Below are positions 1-9,692 of a stretch of 64,000 nucleotides of DNA, piece by piece. How positions within the stretch are numbered: the first letter of the stretch is position 1; each line of letters opens with the position of its first letter. The notes beneath the pieces were generated by a model. That model did not search any database. It was given only the letters and a program-made list of their open reading frames with translations, and had not been told where the DNA came from. The position numbers were made by a program, and so were the translations under genes. Source of the DNA: Burkholderiales bacterium (GTDB lineage Bacteria; Pseudomonadota; Gammaproteobacteria; Burkholderiales; Burkholderiaceae_C); contig JAKFVA010000012.1 of assembly GCA_021732385.1 (NCBI GenBank), positions 1 through 64,000 on the forward strand, read 5' to 3'.

Positions 1-93
1 TTTACAAACACAGTAACTGTATTTTCAACCAGTTTTCTGAAAAATGCAAATAGTCCCCGCAATGCCAGTCAAAATGCCACTTTTCGAACATTG

Positions 94-1068
94 ATGATGC
101 AAAACCTTCCTTTGAAGACGGTGGTGCTGGGTACGGGCGGCACCATTGCTGGCCTCGCAGCCAATCCGGCAAAAAGCTTCAACTACACCGCGGCGCAAGT
201 GGATGTGGTCGACCTGATAGCCGATTTGTCCACCAACACGGCATCTACACTGGTGACCGAGCAGGTAGCGCAAGTCGACAGCAAAGACATGACGCATGCC
301 CTGTGGCATACGCTGGCGCTGCGTTGCGTGTACTGGTTGGCACAAGACGATGTGCAGGCCATCGTTATCACCCACGGCACCGATACGCTGGAGGAAACCG
401 CTTTTTTCCTGCAAACCCTGCTTAAGCCCAAGAAACCTGTTGTGCTGACCTGCGCCATGCGCCCGGCCAACGCCCCGGATGCGGATGGCCCGCAAAATCT
501 GCGCGATGCGCTGGTAGTGGCCGCGCACCCGTCTGCCAGCGGCGTGGTGGTGGTGTGCGCGGGTGCAGTGCACAGCGCACGCGATGTGCAAAAAGTGCAT
601 GCCTGGCGGCTCGATGCTTTCAGCTCCGGTGGGGCAGGCCACTTGGCGTTGCTGCAAGCCGGGGTTTTGCAGCCGCTTGGCTCGTTCCATCAAGGCCATG
701 TAGCCACGGCATCAGCGGCTGCGCTGGCCGACCTTTCGCGCTGGCCAGCGCCTGCCGCATGGCCTCGCGTGGAAATTGTCTGGAGCCATGCCGGTGCCCA
801 TCCTGGGGCACTGCAGGCCTTGCTGGCCCAAGGTGTGCAAGGCATTGTGCTGGCAGGTACGGGCAATGGCCGTGTGCATGAGGCTTTGCTGCCGACACTG
901 CGGCAAGCGCAGGCAGCTGGCGTTCGGGTTGTGGTGGCAACGCGCTGCGCTGATCCTCAACTTCTACTGGCTGACGATGCGCCGCCCGAATTTCCCGACG
1001 CAGGGGGCCTATCGCCTGTCAAGGCGCGCATTGCCTTGCTGCTTGAGTTGCTGGCCACCCATGTTTAG
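94..1068 (+). CDS. L-asparaginase (type I/II fold)
   Basis: Hydrolyses L-asparagine to aspartate and ammonia. The N-terminus carries the first catalytic-threonine motif, GTGGTIAG, and the second conserved block THGTDTLEET follows at about residue 90, both diagnostic of the family. At 324 residues the length is normal, and no signal peptide is visible, so a cytoplasmic enzyme is likely. Consecutive TTG, ATG and ATG codons at 91, 94 and 97 make the exact start uncertain, and no clear Shine-Dalgarno sequence is visible. The 3' end overlaps the next gene by 8 nt, suggesting co-transcription. Specificity for asparagine over glutamine cannot be judged. Confidence 0.9.
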   Translation: MMQNLPLKTVVLGTGGTIAGLAANPAKSFNYTAAQVDVVDLIADLSTNTASTLVTEQVAQVDSKDMTHALWHTLALRCVYWLAQDDVQAIVITHGTDTLEETAFFLQTLLKPKKPVVLTCAMRPANAPDADGPQNLRDALVVAAHPSASGVVVVCAGAVHSARDVQKVHAWRLDAFSSGGAGHLALLQAGVLQPLGSFHQGHVATASAAALADLSRWPAPAAWPRVEIVWSHAGAHPGALQALLAQGVQGIVLAGTGNGRVHEALLPTLRQAQAAGVRVVVATRCADPQLLLADDAPPEFPDAGGLSPVKARIALLLELLATHV

Positions 1069-1480
1069 CGCCATCCAAACCGTGCCATGGCTTTACCCAC
1101 TGCTTGAGGTGGCGCACATTGCAGGTATTGCCTTGTTGCTGGGCAATCTGGTGCTGCTCGAGGTGCGGGTGTTCGGCGCTGGCGCTGCCTTGCCTATAAA
1201 AGACCTGGCTCGCTTGACCTTGAGCTTGGCCACAGCAGGCTTTGCGCTGGCCGCTTCCAGTGGCTTGCTAATGTTTGCCAGCCAAGCCAATGAGCTGCTG
1301 GTTAACCGCATTTTTGTGATCAAAATGCTTTTGCTAATGCTGCTGGGCTGCAATGCGGCGCTGTTTCATGGCCGCGGATCGCTGCAAAAGCTCGACACCG
1401 CAGCCCGGGCTTTGCTGCTTTTGTCTACGCTGTTGTGGTTGGGTGTGCTAACTTGCGGGCGTTGGATAGCCTATGCTTGA
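1061..1480 (+). CDS. DUF6644-like integral membrane protein
   Basis: A 139-residue protein with four predicted hydrophobic segments, at roughly residues 10-32, 45-68, 78-97 and 110-132. The start is the ATG at 1061, which overlaps the end of the asparaginase gene; the same frame stays open far upstream, but that part is only a shadow of asparaginase. The segment LEVAHIAGIALLLGNLVLLE resembles the small DUF6644 membrane family, which often sits beside DUF6152 proteins, as here. Function is unknown. The pairing suggests a membrane partner for the exported protein encoded 60 nt downstream. The family name is from memory and the gene call is firm. Confidence 0.75.
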   Translation: MFSAIQTVPWLYPLLEVAHIAGIALLLGNLVLLEVRVFGAGAALPIKDLARLTLSLATAGFALAASSGLLMFASQANELLVNRIFVIKMLLLMLLGCNAALFHGRGSLQKLDTAARALLLLSTLLWLGVLTCGRWIAYA

Positions 1481-1540
1481 ATTTGCCCCAATCAGCGATT
1501 CAATCTTGTTTTAACGCCCGAAAAACTCCAGGAGATTGCT

Positions 1541-2023
1541 ATGCAACGTCGTCAATTTTTATCGCAAAGTCTGGCCCTCAGCTTGCCATTGACCGCTTGG
1601 AGCCAGCTGGCTCATGCCCACCATGGCTGGAGCAGCTTTGACCAAAATCGTCCAATTTACCTGGAAGGCAAAGCTGTCAGAGTTGCCTGGAAAAACCCGC
1701 ACGCTGAGCTGGACCTGGAAATTACCACCGGCCTCAAGTTGCCACCCGATCTAGCCCAGCGCAAACTGCCCGCTCAAACAGCGCCGGTGGATGCGAGTTT
1801 GCTCTCTAAGGCTATCTTGCCCAAACGGCAAGACAGGCTGTGGGAGATTGAACTGGCCCCGCTTAGCCGCATGCAGGCCTGGAGCGTGGCGGAAATCAAG
1901 CCCGGCAGCAACGTGGCGGTGGTGGGCTTTACCTTTGCCGAGGAAAAAGGCCAGGCCATATTGCGGGTGGAATACCTGTTTGCCGATGGCAAGGTTTACG
2001 GCTTGCGCTCTGCTCCCGCCTGA
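1541..2023 (+). CDS. DUF6152-like exported protein with Tat-type signal
   Basis: A 160-residue exported protein. The N-terminus MQRRQFLSQSLALSLPL has a twin-arginine RRQFL motif followed by a hydrophobic stretch, with probable cleavage after the AHA near residue 27. The mature part starts HHGWSSFD and then resembles the DUF6152 family, of unknown function. AGGAG lies 7-8 nt upstream of the ATG. The His-rich mature N-terminus hints at metal binding, which is only inference. It follows the DUF6644-like gene on the same strand and converges on adk with a 12-nt gap and no visible terminator. Confidence 0.8.
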   Translation: MQRRQFLSQSLALSLPLTAWSQLAHAHHGWSSFDQNRPIYLEGKAVRVAWKNPHAELDLEITTGLKLPPDLAQRKLPAQTAPVDASLLSKAILPKRQDRLWEIELAPLSRMQAWSVAEIKPGSNVAVVGFTFAEEKGQAILRVEYLFADGKVYGLRSAPA

Positions 2024-2035
2024 ATTGCACTGCAA

Positions 2036-3065
<1,030 letters not shown>

Positions 3066-3878
3066 TCAAAATGCTGTAAAAACTCGGCGAATTCGCGCCA
3101 AATCCTCTGGCGTGTCAACGCCCGAAGCCGGTGCCTGCTGCGTCACATGCACCGCGATGCGCAGCCCGTGCCAGAGCACACGCAACTGCTCCAGTGATTC
3201 CGTCAACTCAAGCGGTGCAGGTTGCAGGGCAGGGAAGCGGCGCAAAAAGGCGGCGCGATAGCTATACAAGCCAATGTGGCGCAGGGGTTGGCCCTTCAGC
3301 CAGCTTGCATCAGTGGCATTCAGCGTTGGGCCAGTGGCAGCTGCGGCGGTAGGCAAGTCAGTCTGTGGGGCCAAGCTTGCATCGCGCGGGTAGGGAATTG
3401 GTGCGCGGCTGAAGTAGAGCGCCTGGCCTTGGGCGTCCAAAACCACCTTGACCACGTTGGGGTTTAAAAAATCCGCGAGCGTTTGCACCGGATGTGCAGC
3501 GGTGCCCATGCTGGCCTGCGGGTGCCGGTTCAGCAAGGCCGCTACCTGGTTGATGAGGGCTGGGGCAATCAGCGGTTCGTCTCCCTGCACGTTGACTACC
3601 ACTTCATCATCTGCAAGGCCCAGCAGATCGCAGGCTTGGGCCAGCCTGTCGCTGCCGCTGAGATGGTGGGTGCCCGTCAGCACGGCTTCAACGCCATGCG
3701 CCTTGCAGGCTTCGGTGATCGCCTGGCTGTCGGCCGCCACCACCACGCGCTGCGCGGCGGATTGAGCGGCTTGCCGTGCCACCCGCACCACCATTGGCTG
3801 GCCGCCAATGTCTGCCAAAGGTTTGTTCGGCAGGCGGGTCGAAGCCAAACGGGCGGGAATTAAAACGGTGAAGCGCAT
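3066..3878 (-). CDS. kdsB: 3-deoxy-manno-octulosonate cytidylyltransferase
   Basis: Activates KDO to CMP-KDO for lipopolysaccharide inner core synthesis in the cytoplasm. The N-terminal nucleotide-binding block [20 protein letters not shown] is the family signature, followed by SGSDRLAQA and [10 protein letters not shown] (about residues 75-105). At 270 residues it is about 20 longer than usual; the extra residues lie around 165-190 in an Ala/Thr-rich loop before HIGLYSYR. It is followed on the same strand by nothing closer than the adk gap, and preceded by the Trm112-like gene and lpxK, so it likely forms an envelope-biogenesis transcription unit exbB-exbD-lpxK-Trm112-kdsB. Confidence 0.96.
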   Translation of the reverse strand: MRFTVLIPARLASTRLPNKPLADIGGQPMVVRVARQAAQSAAQRVVVAADSQAITEACKAHGVEAVLTGTHHLSGSDRLAQACDLLGLADDEVVVNVQGDEPLIAPALINQVAALLNRHPQASMGTAAHPVQTLADFLNPNVVKVVLDAQGQALYFSRAPIPYPRDASLAPQTDLPTAAAATGPTLNATDASWLKGQPLRHIGLYSYRAAFLRRFPALQPAPLELTESLEQLRVLWHGLRIAVHVTQQAPASGVDTPEDLARIRRVFTAF

Positions 3879-3905
3879 CGCAGGCAGGCTGATCGGGGCG
3901 GTGAT

Positions 3906-4088
3906 TTACAGGCCCAACTCTTCGTCAGTCAGTGGGCGCGCCTCGTTTTCCAGCAGGATGGGCATGTCGTCTCGCACCGGATAGGCCAGGCGGGCGCTGC
4001 GCGACACCAGCTCTTGCGCCGCCTTGTCGTAGTGCAGCGGGCCTTTAGTGACGGGGCAGACCAGCAGTTCAAGCAGTTTGGTGTCCAT
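3906..4088 (-). CDS. Trm112 family protein
   Basis: A 60-residue YcaR/Trm112-type protein, [20 protein letters not shown], ending LTDEELGL. The family is small, and in other organisms Trm112 activates methyltransferases; the bacterial role is not settled. Only one cysteine remains of the CxxC pairs seen in zinc-binding members. An in-frame TTG lies at 4097, three codons upstream of the ATG used here. No Shine-Dalgarno is visible, because the 5' region is a run of A and G on the plus strand (4096-4122). It sits between lpxK and kdsB, a common order in Burkholderiales. Confidence 0.85.
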   Translation of the reverse strand: MDTKLLELLVCPVTKGPLHYDKAAQELVSRSARLAYPVRDDMPILLENEARPLTDEELGL

Positions 4089-4126
4089 GCGTGCCAATAA
4101 AAAAAAGAAAAAAGAAAAGAAGTTGG

Positions 4127-5185
4127 CTAGGCCTCAGCGGATGATAGCGGCGCGCCTGACCCAGCGGGCAGTTGCCGCGCCAGCCAGGCTTCGAGCGCCG
4201 CCAGAAAGGCGGGCTCCAGCGTCATGAACAACGGCACGGCCAGCGCATCGGGCGCATGGGGCCACAGTTTGACGGCGTCTTTTTCAGTGCAAATCAGGCG
4301 GTAAGGCTGGTCTATTGGCCGGATAAAAAGATTGAAATCACAGTGATCGGGCAGCGCCAGCGTACGTGCCAAGGGCAAGCCATGGCTACGCAGCATGGCA
4401 AAAAACGCCTCGGGCTGGGCAATACCGGCCAGTGCCAGCAGCGGTTGTTGGCTGGTACGCAGTTCGCTCAGCGCGACGCGCTGGCCATCGCTGCGCCAAG
4501 CATAGTCGGCCAGGCTGCGTTTGGCGAGAAAGCCTGCCATGCCTGGCCCTTGCGCAGCATGTTCACCGGTGTGCAGCACCAGACGGTTTGCGCAGGGTGT
4601 GTAGCGGCGCGGCCAAGGCTCTCGCAATGGCCCGGCGGGCAACAGCCATCCGTTGCCTACTCCGCGGTCGTCAAACACGCAAATTTCAAGATCACGCTGC
4701 AAGCTGTAGTGCTGCAAGCCGTCGTCGCTGATCAGCAACCGCGTTTGGGGGTGGCGTGCAAGCAGGGCGCGAGCCGCTTCGGCACGGCTGGGCGCGACAA
4801 AAATCGGCACATGCAAGCCAGCTGAAGCAAAGTGGCGGGCTGCCAGCAAAGGCTCATCACCCACCTGATCGGCAGTGCTGCCGGCCAGCACTTCAAGGCA
4901 GTTTTTGCTGCTTCGGCCATAACCGCGCGAGATCATGCCTACCGACCAACCCTGCGCGCACAGATGCACTGCAAGCGCCATGACTACCGGTGTTTTGCCC
5001 GCGCCGCCCGCCACCACATTGCCCACCACCAGAACTGGCACATCGATCTTTTCAACCGGCGAGCGGCCACTGGCATAGCCGTGCTGGTGGATAGCCACCA
5101 AAAGAGCGTACAAGCGCGAAAGTGGCCACAAGGCGCGCGCCAACCAGCCGCGGAGCAGCCAGGCGCGTTGCAAGGCCTCGCGCAT
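4127..5185 (-). CDS. lpxK: Tetraacyldisaccharide 4'-kinase
   Basis: Phosphorylates the 4' position of the lipid A disaccharide at the inner membrane. The N-terminus [19 protein letters not shown] is the membrane-associated helix typical of LpxK, followed by [17 protein letters not shown], which contains the P-loop, and [17 protein letters not shown] is the conserved catalytic aspartate block. I chose the ATG at 5185 (352 residues) over an in-frame one at 5239 because the latter would overlap exbD and add a non-family extension. It lies 16 nt downstream of exbD, so the two are likely cotranscribed. Confidence 0.95.
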   Translation of the reverse strand: MREALQRAWLLRGWLARALWPLSRLYALLVAIHQHGYASGRSPVEKIDVPVLVVGNVVAGGAGKTPVVMALAVHLCAQGWSVGMISRGYGRSSKNCLEVLAGSTADQVGDEPLLAARHFASAGLHVPIFVAPSRAEAARALLARHPQTRLLISDDGLQHYSLQRDLEICVFDDRGVGNGWLLPAGPLREPWPRRYTPCANRLVLHTGEHAAQGPGMAGFLAKRSLADYAWRSDGQRVALSELRTSQQPLLALAGIAQPEAFFAMLRSHGLPLARTLALPDHCDFNLFIRPIDQPYRLICTEKDAVKLWPHAPDALAVPLFMTLEPAFLAALEAWLARQLPAGSGAPLSSAEA

Positions 5186-5201
5186 GGCTGCTCGGCAAAC
5201 C

Positions 5202-5630
5202 TCAGCGGCCTTCGGCACCAGCCGAGGTCTGGGTGGCAAAGGTAATTTGCGACAGGCCGCTGCGCCGCGCCGCTTCCATCACGGTAATGACTGACTGGTG
5301 CGCCGCGCTGGCGTCGGCGCTGATGACGATGACGCTGTCTTTGCCCGCCTTTGCGGCGGCACTGATGGCGCGGGCCAGCAGGTCAACGCTGCGGCCTTCA
5401 AGTGGTATTTTGTTGATTACGTAGCGCCCGTCGCTGCTGACAGCCACAATGATTTCCTTGGGGTAGTCACGCTGGGCATCGACATCGGCCACCGGTAGCT
5501 TGAGCTGCAACTCGGTGAATTTGCTGTAGGTGGTAGTGAGCATTAAAAAAATCAGCACCACCAGCAGCACGTCAATAAACGGGATCAGGTTGATCTCGGG
5601 CTCGTCACGCGCGCCTTTGCGGAAATTCAT
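5202..5630 (-). CDS. exbD: ExbD/TolR family proton-channel subunit
   Basis: A single-pass inner membrane protein that pairs with the ExbB/TolQ-type channel to couple proton flow to outer-membrane work. The N-terminus carries [18 protein letters not shown] with the conserved proton-path aspartate (IDV) in the only membrane segment, followed by a periplasmic domain ending [13 protein letters not shown]. The ATG at 5630 is used; a TTG two codons earlier (5636) overlaps the exbB stop. At 142 residues it has normal length. No TonB gene lies nearby, so the client is unknown, and the position beside lpxK suggests an envelope role. Confidence 0.92.
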   Translation of the reverse strand: MNFRKGARDEPEINLIPFIDVLLVVLIFLMLTTTYSKFTELQLKLPVADVDAQRDYPKEIIVAVSSDGRYVINKIPLEGRSVDLLARAISAAAKAGKDSVIVISADASAAHQSVITVMEAARRSGLSQITFATQTSAGAEGR

Positions 5631-5632
5631 GT

Positions 5633-6280
5633 TCAAACGATTTTGCGAAGTGTATTGAGATGACGCACAAACCGCTCACTGGCCAGCTCAAGCTGGAGCA
5701 GGTAGGCATCAACCCGGCCACGAAAATAACGCCAAAAAATCAGCGCCGGAATGGCCACAATCAGGCCAAATGCCGTGTTGTACAGCGCAATTGAAATACC
5801 TTGCGCCAGTTGCGCCGGATTGCCCGTGCCCACGGCCGAGCCAGCGGCACTGCCAGGTGCTTGCGAGCCAAAAATCTCGATCATGCCAATGACCGTGCCC
5901 AGCAGCCCCAAGAGCGGCGCGGCCGAGGCGATAGTGGCCAGCGCGCTGAGGTAGCGCTCCAGCCGATGCGCCACTGCACGGCCACAGCCTTCCATTGCGG
6001 CACGCAAATCGGCTTCGCTGCATGCGGGGTTGGAATTGAGCGCCCTGAAACCACTGGCCAGTACCTCGCCTAGCGCAGAGTTTTGCTCGAGCTGCGTCAC
6101 CACATCTGGAATCGGCACGGCGGTACGTGAAACGGTCAGCGCTTCATCTAGCAGCTTGGGCGGTGCGACTCGGCTGGCGCGAAGGCTGACGAAACGCTCA
6201 ATCACCAGTGCCAGCGCTAATACCGAGCAGGCAATCAGGGGCCAAATCGGCCAGCCTGCGGCTTGTATGATGGACAGCAA
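5633..6280 (-). CDS. exbB: MotA/TolQ/ExbB proton channel family protein
   Basis: A 215-residue inner membrane channel subunit with three predicted membrane segments (about residues 10-30, 110-135, 160-185). The segment SAAPLLGLLGTVIGMIEIF is the diagnostic ExbB/TolQ signature, and ALYNTAFGLIVAIPALIFW is the last helix. Translation appears to begin at TTG 6280, preceded by GGAGAG; no nearby ATG fits the family N-terminus. The stop codon is adjacent to the exbD start, implying coupled synthesis. TolQ versus ExbB cannot be separated without the partner genes; no tolA, tolB or tonB is seen. Confidence 0.92.
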   Translation of the reverse strand: MLSIIQAAGWPIWPLIACSVLALALVIERFVSLRASRVAPPKLLDEALTVSRTAVPIPDVVTQLEQNSALGEVLASGFRALNSNPACSEADLRAAMEGCGRAVAHRLERYLSALATIASAAPLLGLLGTVIGMIEIFGSQAPGSAAGSAVGTGNPAQLAQGISIALYNTAFGLIVAIPALIFWRYFRGRVDAYLLQLELASERFVRHLNTLRKIV

Positions 6281-6397
6281 GGGGAGTCTCTCCAGAGTCA
6301 GGTTAAGGCCGTGTCAGCTTTGGATTATGGCCTAGCCACTGGTGGCACCGGCCGTCGCAATCCAATGCGCTTTGCGTTGTGCAGCGCAAGGTCAGAC

Positions 6398-6416
6398 CCA
6401 CAGTTCCTGTGGATAA
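6398..6416. promoter_or_regulatory. DnaA-box-like sequence with short palindrome
   Basis: TGTGGATAA at 6408-6416 is a perfect match, on the minus strand, to the DnaA box TTATCCACA. It overlaps a palindrome, CCACAG-TTC-CTGTGG (6398-6412). It lies in the 236-nt gap between the divergent exbB and xseA genes. A single box is weak evidence for regulation by DnaA, and may be chance. Confidence 0.35.
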
Positions 6417-6516
6417 CTTTGTGAAAAAGCGGGGCTCCAACCGGCTGCAAGCCGCACCACTACTGCAATGCGACAGATTGATGACATTTTGAGCATAAAA
6501 AAGATTAATAAAATCA

Positions 6517-7914
6517 ATGACTTGTATGGATAGTCCTGCATTTTCAAAGGGTTTTTCGGCTTATTCCGTTGTGTCAGCAACTACGGCAAACCCCATACAG
6601 CCCGAGCCCACCAGGGTCTGGCCGGTAGGCACTTTGTGCCTAGCGATTGGACAAGCACTGGATTTGCAGTTCAACCCGGTGCAGGTAGTGGGCGAGATCA
6701 GCGGTTTTTCACGTGCGGCCAGCGGGCATTGCTATTTTTCGCTCAGAGACGCACAGGGACAAATTCGTTGTGCCATGTTCCGCCGCGTCGCCATGCAACT
6801 GGATTTTTCGCCGCAAGAGGGTGAACGGGTCGAGGTGGCTGGACAGTTGGGCGTGTACGAACAACGGGGCGATTTGCAGTTGGTTGTGCAAAACATGGTT
6901 CGCGCCGGGCAGGGCGTGCTCTATGCACAATTTTTGCAGCGCAAGGCACGGTTGGCTGCACTCGGTTTGTTTGACGCCAGCCGCAAACGGGCTTTGCCAG
7001 CGCAGCCGCGCGGCATTGGCTTGGTCACTTCGCTGGGCGCAGCCGCCTTGCACGATGTAATTAGCACCTTGCAGCGGCGCGTGCCCCATATTCCGGTGTT
7101 GATTGCGCCGGCTTTAGTGCAGGGCGCGCAAGCACCGGCTGAGTTGATTCAAGCGCTATCAAACTTGTACCACTATGCGCAGTCCCCGGAAGGGCTGCAG
7201 CCTGCTTTTAATCTGGACGTAATCTTGCTGGTGCGTGGCGGTGGCTCGCTAGAAGATTTGTGGGCTTTCAATGACGAAGCGCTGGTGCAGGCCATTGCCC
7301 AAAGCCCGGTACCAGTGGTCAGCGGGGTGGGTCATGAAACCGACTTTACCCTGGCCGATTTTGTAGCCGACTTGCGCGCGCCCACGCCCACCGCCGCAGC
7401 TGAATTGGTGGCGCCGGCGCGTGAAGTGGCACAAAGCCAGCTGGACGCCCTGGCGCGGCGTCTGCAAGATACCTGCTCGCGCCAACTTGATCGCTGTAGC
7501 CAGCAACTCGATGGCGCTGTAGCGCGCCTGGGGCGGCCTTCAGGCAGGCTGGCACACCAGCAGTTGTGCCTGGCTCAGCAAGGCGAGCGGCTTCGCTGGG
7601 CACTATTGTCGACTCACCAGCAACACAAAACTCGCTGGCTAGGCCATCAGCAGCGCCTGCCACATCAATTGCAGATCGCCTTGCAGCGCCAGCAGCAGCG
7701 CCTGGAGCGGGCACAACTGAGGCTCGATTTGCTCAATCCGCGTTTGGTTTTACAGCGTGGCTATGCTTGGCTTACCCAGGTTAATGGCTCAGATGCCGGT
7801 AGTCCCGGCGACACCATCAGCCGTATTGGGCAAACCTGGCCTGGCCAGCAATTGCGTGCCACCCTTGTGGATGGTGAGCTTGATTTGCAGGTGTTGCCGC
7901 AGCCGCCCGCTTAG
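6517..7914 (+). CDS. xseA: Exodeoxyribonuclease VII large subunit
   Basis: The large subunit of the ATP-independent single-strand-specific exonuclease VII, acting in DNA repair. It has an N-terminal OB-fold domain (about residues 30-125, with [20 protein letters not shown]), then the catalytic domain with the conserved [31 protein letters not shown] and [17 protein letters not shown] blocks, then a long Gln/Arg/Leu-rich coiled-coil region (about 300-420). At 465 residues it is normal to slightly long. A second ATG lies three codons in. The small subunit gene xseB is not in the window. It runs divergently from exbB. Confidence 0.96.
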   Translation: MTCMDSPAFSKGFSAYSVVSATTANPIQPEPTRVWPVGTLCLAIGQALDLQFNPVQVVGEISGFSRAASGHCYFSLRDAQGQIRCAMFRRVAMQLDFSPQEGERVEVAGQLGVYEQRGDLQLVVQNMVRAGQGVLYAQFLQRKARLAALGLFDASRKRALPAQPRGIGLVTSLGAAALHDVISTLQRRVPHIPVLIAPALVQGAQAPAELIQALSNLYHYAQSPEGLQPAFNLDVILLVRGGGSLEDLWAFNDEALVQAIAQSPVPVVSGVGHETDFTLADFVADLRAPTPTAAAELVAPAREVAQSQLDALARRLQDTCSRQLDRCSQQLDGAVARLGRPSGRLAHQQLCLAQQGERLRWALLSTHQQHKTRWLGHQQRLPHQLQIALQRQQQRLERAQLRLDLLNPRLVLQRGYAWLTQVNGSDAGSPGDTISRIGQTWPGQQLRATLVDGELDLQVLPQPPA

Positions 7915-7978
7915 TTTCTACAATCGTCTAATCGTTTTGTTTTTTGCCATTTTCCTACCCTTTAAGAAAGACCCCGCC

Positions 7979-8560
7979 ATGGAACATACCTTGCCCACCT
8001 TGCCTTACGCCATTGACGCGTTGGCTCCGCATTACAGCCAGGAAACACTGGAGTTTCACCATGGCAAGCACCACAACGCCTATGTGGTCAACCTCAACAA
8101 CCTGCAAAAAGGCACGGAATTTGAAAGCTTGACGCTGGAGGAAATCATCAAGAAATCCAGCGGTGGCGTGTACAACAACTCGGCTCAAATCTGGAACCAC
8201 ACTTTCTTCTGGAATTGCATGAAGCCCGCAGGTGGCGGCGAGCCCAGTGGTGCGTTGGCTGCTGCCATTTCCGCCAAATACGGCAGCTACGCCGCGTTCA
8301 AAGAAGCATTCGTGAAATCAGCCGTGGGTAACTTTGGTTCAGGCTGGACTTGGCTGGTGAAAAAGCCCGATGGCTCTGTCGACATCGTCAACATGGGCCC
8401 AGCGGGTACACCCCTGACCACCGCCGACAAGGCTTTGATGACGGTGGATGTTTGGGAGCATGCCTACTACATTGACTACCGCAACGCCCGCCCCAAGTTC
8501 GTTGAGACTTTCCTGGACAAACTGGTGAACTGGTCGTTTGCCGAAAAGAACTTTGGTTAA
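7979..8560 (+). CDS. sodB: Superoxide dismutase (Fe type)
   Basis: Dismutates superoxide in the cytoplasm. The sequence starts [20 protein letters not shown] and carries the metal ligands in HHGKHHNAY (His near residue 27), NHTFFWNCM, and [13 protein letters not shown] (Asp and His near 157 and 161), the iron/manganese SOD signature. [11 protein letters not shown]-like text ([11 protein letters not shown]) favours the iron form. At 193 residues the length is exactly typical. The start ATG at 7979 is chosen because the frame stays open upstream only as an xseA shadow. It converges on the DUF192 gene 17 nt away. Confidence 0.97.
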   Translation: MEHTLPTLPYAIDALAPHYSQETLEFHHGKHHNAYVVNLNNLQKGTEFESLTLEEIIKKSSGGVYNNSAQIWNHTFFWNCMKPAGGGEPSGALAAAISAKYGSYAAFKEAFVKSAVGNFGSGWTWLVKKPDGSVDIVNMGPAGTPLTTADKALMTVDVWEHAYYIDYRNARPKFVETFLDKLVNWSFAEKNFG

Positions 8561-8577
8561 TTACTGAGCCGGCCGCA

Positions 8578-9102
8578 CTAGCGGTTTGGCCTGGCCTGAA
8601 AAACCGGTCCGGTCAGCTTGGAACCTGCCGCCAAGCCTTTTTTGGCAAACCAGCCCTGGTTCATTTCGAGCACAAAGCGCACTGGCTTAGCTGAGCAGTG
8701 CGCGTCCAGCACCAGCGGCTTCATGTCAACCAGATTGACGATGGTGCCTTCGTCATCCACAAAGGCGGCAGTCAGGGGCAGCAAGGTGTTTTTCATCCAA
8801 AAACATTGCATTTGCGGCTGCTCAAAGACAAACAGCATGCCTTCGTGTTGCGGCATTTTTTTGCGGTGCATTAAGCCGATTTGCCGCGTGACGGGTTGGT
8901 CTGCCACTTGGGCATCAATCTGATGTAAACCGGCCGAGAGGCGAATGCGCGGCAAATCAGTCTGGGGTTGGCCGGGTTCATAGTGCGCGGCTGCCAAGCC
9001 AGGGTGTAACACGCTGCACAGCACGAGCCAGCGCAGCAGCTTTAACAACCAAGACGCAGGGTGCACAAAAAAAATAGGCGCTGATTGAGACAATTGACGC
9101 AT
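8578..9102 (-). CDS. DUF192 exported protein
   Basis: A 174-residue protein with an N-terminal hydrophobic signal (about residues 15-40, ending near PGLAAAHYEPG) and a DUF192 domain marked by MHRKKMPQHEGMLFVF, CFWMKNTLLPL and AAFVDDEGTIVN. The domain is a small beta fold of unknown function, often periplasmic. I use the ATG at 9102, which has GGGAAAT upstream. A second in-frame ATG at 9114 lies directly against the T-run of the upstream gene's terminator and is less likely. Its neighbours do not suggest a pathway. Confidence 0.85.
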   Translation of the reverse strand: MRQLSQSAPIFFVHPASWLLKLLRWLVLCSVLHPGLAAAHYEPGQPQTDLPRIRLSAGLHQIDAQVADQPVTRQIGLMHRKKMPQHEGMLFVFEQPQMQCFWMKNTLLPLTAAFVDDEGTIVNLVDMKPLVLDAHCSAKPVRFVLEMNQGWFAKKGLAAGSKLTGPVFQARPNR

Positions 9103-9114
9103 TGGATTTCCCAT

Positions 9115-9142
9115 AAAAAATGCCCGCCGAAGCGGGCATTTT
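9115..9142 (-). terminator. Rho-independent terminator of the Ala/Lys-rich gene
   Basis: Read on the minus strand, ATGCCCGC pairs with GCGGGCAT around a TTCG tetraloop, followed by six T. It lies 17 nt after the stop of the gene at 9160-9516 and immediately before the DUF192 start, so the two genes are probably separate units. Confidence 0.9.
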
Positions 9143-9159
9143 GACTGGTCAGCCAGAAA

Positions 9160-9516
9160 TTACTTCTTGGCTTCTTCTTTTTTGGCAACTGGCTTGTCGG
9201 CCTTGGCAGCAGCGGCCTTGTCAGCTTTTGCTTTTTTGGCGGCAGCAGCTTTTTCGGCCTTGGCGGCTTTGTCAGCGGCGGCTTTGTCAGCCTTTTCTTT
9301 CTTGGCGGCAGCGGCTTTCTCGGCCTTGTCGTCTTTTTTGGCGGCTGGAGCAGCAGCTGCGGGAGTGGCAGGAGTTGCGGGAGTGGCGGCGGCAGGCGCT
9401 GCTGCAGCTGCGGGAGCAGCAGGGGTGGCTGGCTTGGCGGGCGCTGCGGCTGGTGCCTGGGCAAATGCAGTGGCGGCAAACAAACCGGCGATCAGGGTGG
9501 CGAGGACTTTGTTCAT
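9160..9516 (-). CDS. Secreted Ala/Pro/Lys-rich low-complexity protein
   Basis: 118 residues with a clear Sec signal peptide, MNKVLATLIAGLFAATAFAQ, cut after the AFA. The mature protein is almost entirely Ala, Pro, Thr and Lys: a Pro/Ala/Thr part (about 20-58), then a Lys/Ala part with repeats of the type KADKAAADKAAKAEKAAA, ending KPVAKKEEAKK. No fold or family is recognised. It is strongly basic at the C-terminus, so binding to acidic polymers such as LPS or DNA is possible but only inferred. It has an AAGGAAA ribosome site and its own terminator, so it is a real single gene. Confidence 0.8.
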   Translation of the reverse strand: MNKVLATLIAGLFAATAFAQAPAAAPAKPATPAAPAAAAAPAAATPATPATPAAAAPAAKKDDKAEKAAAAKKEKADKAAADKAAKAEKAAAAKKAKADKAAAAKADKPVAKKEEAKK

Positions 9517-9692
9517 TTTTCAGTTTCCTTGAAAGTGCTAATAAAAACCCTTCCAGGAATCGGAAGGTCTATCCGTAACGGGTGCGTCAGCATGCTGGTT
9601 GACACTGGTGTGACAAATAATTGCGGCTAAAATCTTTTTCGCATGCAACCGGCTCCTTGCAGCCTGTCCAAACCCCGAGACAATTCACCACC

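Noticed and set aside
25-699. Long minus-strand frame opposite asparaginase
   Set aside because: It is antisense to a strongly supported gene, has Gln/His/Arg-rich shadow composition, and has no recognisable motif.
4096-4122. A/G run between lpxK and the Trm112 gene as a terminator
   Set aside because: There is no stem before the T-run on the minus strand, so it is only a low-complexity tract that also removes any ribosome site for the Trm112 gene.
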